A DNA stretch of 13,098 bases from Nitrospirota bacterium. Lineage in GTDB: Bacteria; Nitrospirota; CAKKRA01; 9FT-COMBO-42-15. A program made the position numbers and the translations under genes. The notes beneath the pieces are model-generated. The model was given only the letters and a program-made list of their open reading frames with translations, ran no database searches and had not been told where the DNA came from. Positions 12,883 through 13,098 of this stretch are shown one piece after another. Position 1 is the stretch's first letter. Every line of letters starts with the position of its first letter. The stretch spans positions 1-13,098 of the forward strand of contig JACRON010000182.1 in assembly GCA_016214425.1 (NCBI GenBank), written 5' to 3'.

Positions 12883-13098
12883 TTACTCCATTATCTGTGT
12901 TACTACGCCTGCGCCTACTGTCCTGCCGCCTTCTCTGATTGCAAACCTCAACCCCTGCTCCATAGCTATAGGCATTATCAGCTCAACCGTCATGCTAACA
13001 TTGTCCCCTGGCATCACCATCTCTACTCCCTCTGGCAGCTTCGCAACTCCAGTAACATCCGTAGTCCTAAAATAAAATTGTGGACGGTATCCATTAAA
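12883..13098 (-). CDS. tuf: Elongation factor Tu, C-terminal part (gene starts outside the window)
   Basis: The last 71 codons of EF-Tu, the GTPase that brings aminoacyl-tRNA to the ribosome. The fragment starts FNGYRPQFYFRTTDVTG at the window edge and continues through LPEGVEMVMPGDN and RFAIREGGRTVGAGVV to the C-terminal TQIME. This is domain III, which contacts the tRNA T stem and EF-Ts. Only about 18% of a protein of roughly 395-400 residues is present, so G-domain motifs cannot be judged. Many bacteria have a second tuf after fusA in the str operon; that region is beyond the other end of the window. rpmG follows after 13 bases. Confidence 0.98.
   Translation of the reverse strand, partial: FNGYRPQFYFRTTDVTGVAKLPEGVEMVMPGDNVSMTVELIMPIAMEQGLRFAIREGGRTVGAGVVTQIME

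Noticed and set aside
1..13098. A previously undescribed gene system, mobile element or CRISPR array
   Set aside because: Every gene is a recognised member of the conserved rif/str cluster in normal order. No repeat-spacer array, transposase, phage or defence gene is present; the novelty here is limited to non-coding structures.

Overview
This window is one continuous minus-strand block of translation and transcription genes. Read in the direction of transcription, from high to low coordinates, it runs tuf (C-terminal part) - rpmG - tRNA-Trp - secE - nusG - rplK - rplA - rplJ - rplL - rpoB - rpoC - rpsL - rpsG (N-terminal part). This is the classic bacterial 'rif' cluster followed by the start of the 'str' cluster; the rest of str (fusA, tuf) would be expected beyond position 1. 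I see no plus-strand gene, mobile element, CRISPR array, phage gene or new multi-gene system. No gap exceeds 300 bases.

The organism is a bacterium of moderate GC (mid-40s % by eye). The order tuf-rpmG-tRNA-Trp-secE-nusG-rplKAJL-rpoBC-rpsL-rpsG is common in Gram-negative phyla such as Desulfobacterota/Desulfuromonadia and Nitrospirota. RpoC carries the long trigger-loop insertion and RpoB carries the insertion before the GDKMAG motif, both seen in Proteobacteria and relatives. RpoB lacks the block of about 50 residues that E. coli has after ETHLG. From memory, that combination and the C-terminal wording of RpoB fit Nitrospirota somewhat better than Desulfuromonadia. The placement is an inference; no search was run.

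Layout. 12883-13098: end of EF-Tu. 12720-12869: ribosomal protein L33, too short for ordinary ORF cut-offs. 12642-12718: tRNA-Trp with encoded CCA, starting one base after the L33 stop. 12424-12609: SecE. 11841-12371: NusG. 11325-11750 and 10592-11290: L11 and L1, behind a plausible promoter. 10375-10591: a 217-base leader with the marks of an L10 autoregulatory leader. 9850-10374: L10. 9410-9793: L7/L12. 9336-9409: a gap with two hairpins. 5355-9335: RNA polymerase beta. 5163-5354: an unusually long, AT-rich gap with two related palindromes. 1029-5162: RNA polymerase beta'. 803-1028: a 32-base perfect palindrome (probable terminator) followed by a near-consensus sigma-70 promoter. 431-802: S12. 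1-348: S7.

The genes work together in gene expression. L11, L1, L10 and L7/L12 form or sit beside the ribosomal GTPase-associated centre and L1 stalk, where EF-Tu acts. NusG couples ribosome and polymerase, and SecE is part of the protein-export channel. RpoB and RpoC are the polymerase catalytic core. S12 and S7 belong to the small subunit decoding and mRNA-exit regions. Three starts are best read as non-ATG: rplJ TTG, rpoC TTG and rpsL GTG. The long upstream in-frame extensions of all three should be removed. The main points for a second look are non-coding: paired palindromes between rpoB and rpoC, mutually exclusive pairings in the L10 leader, and a GC-rich hairpin after rplL whose T-rich side faces the wrong way for the operon.
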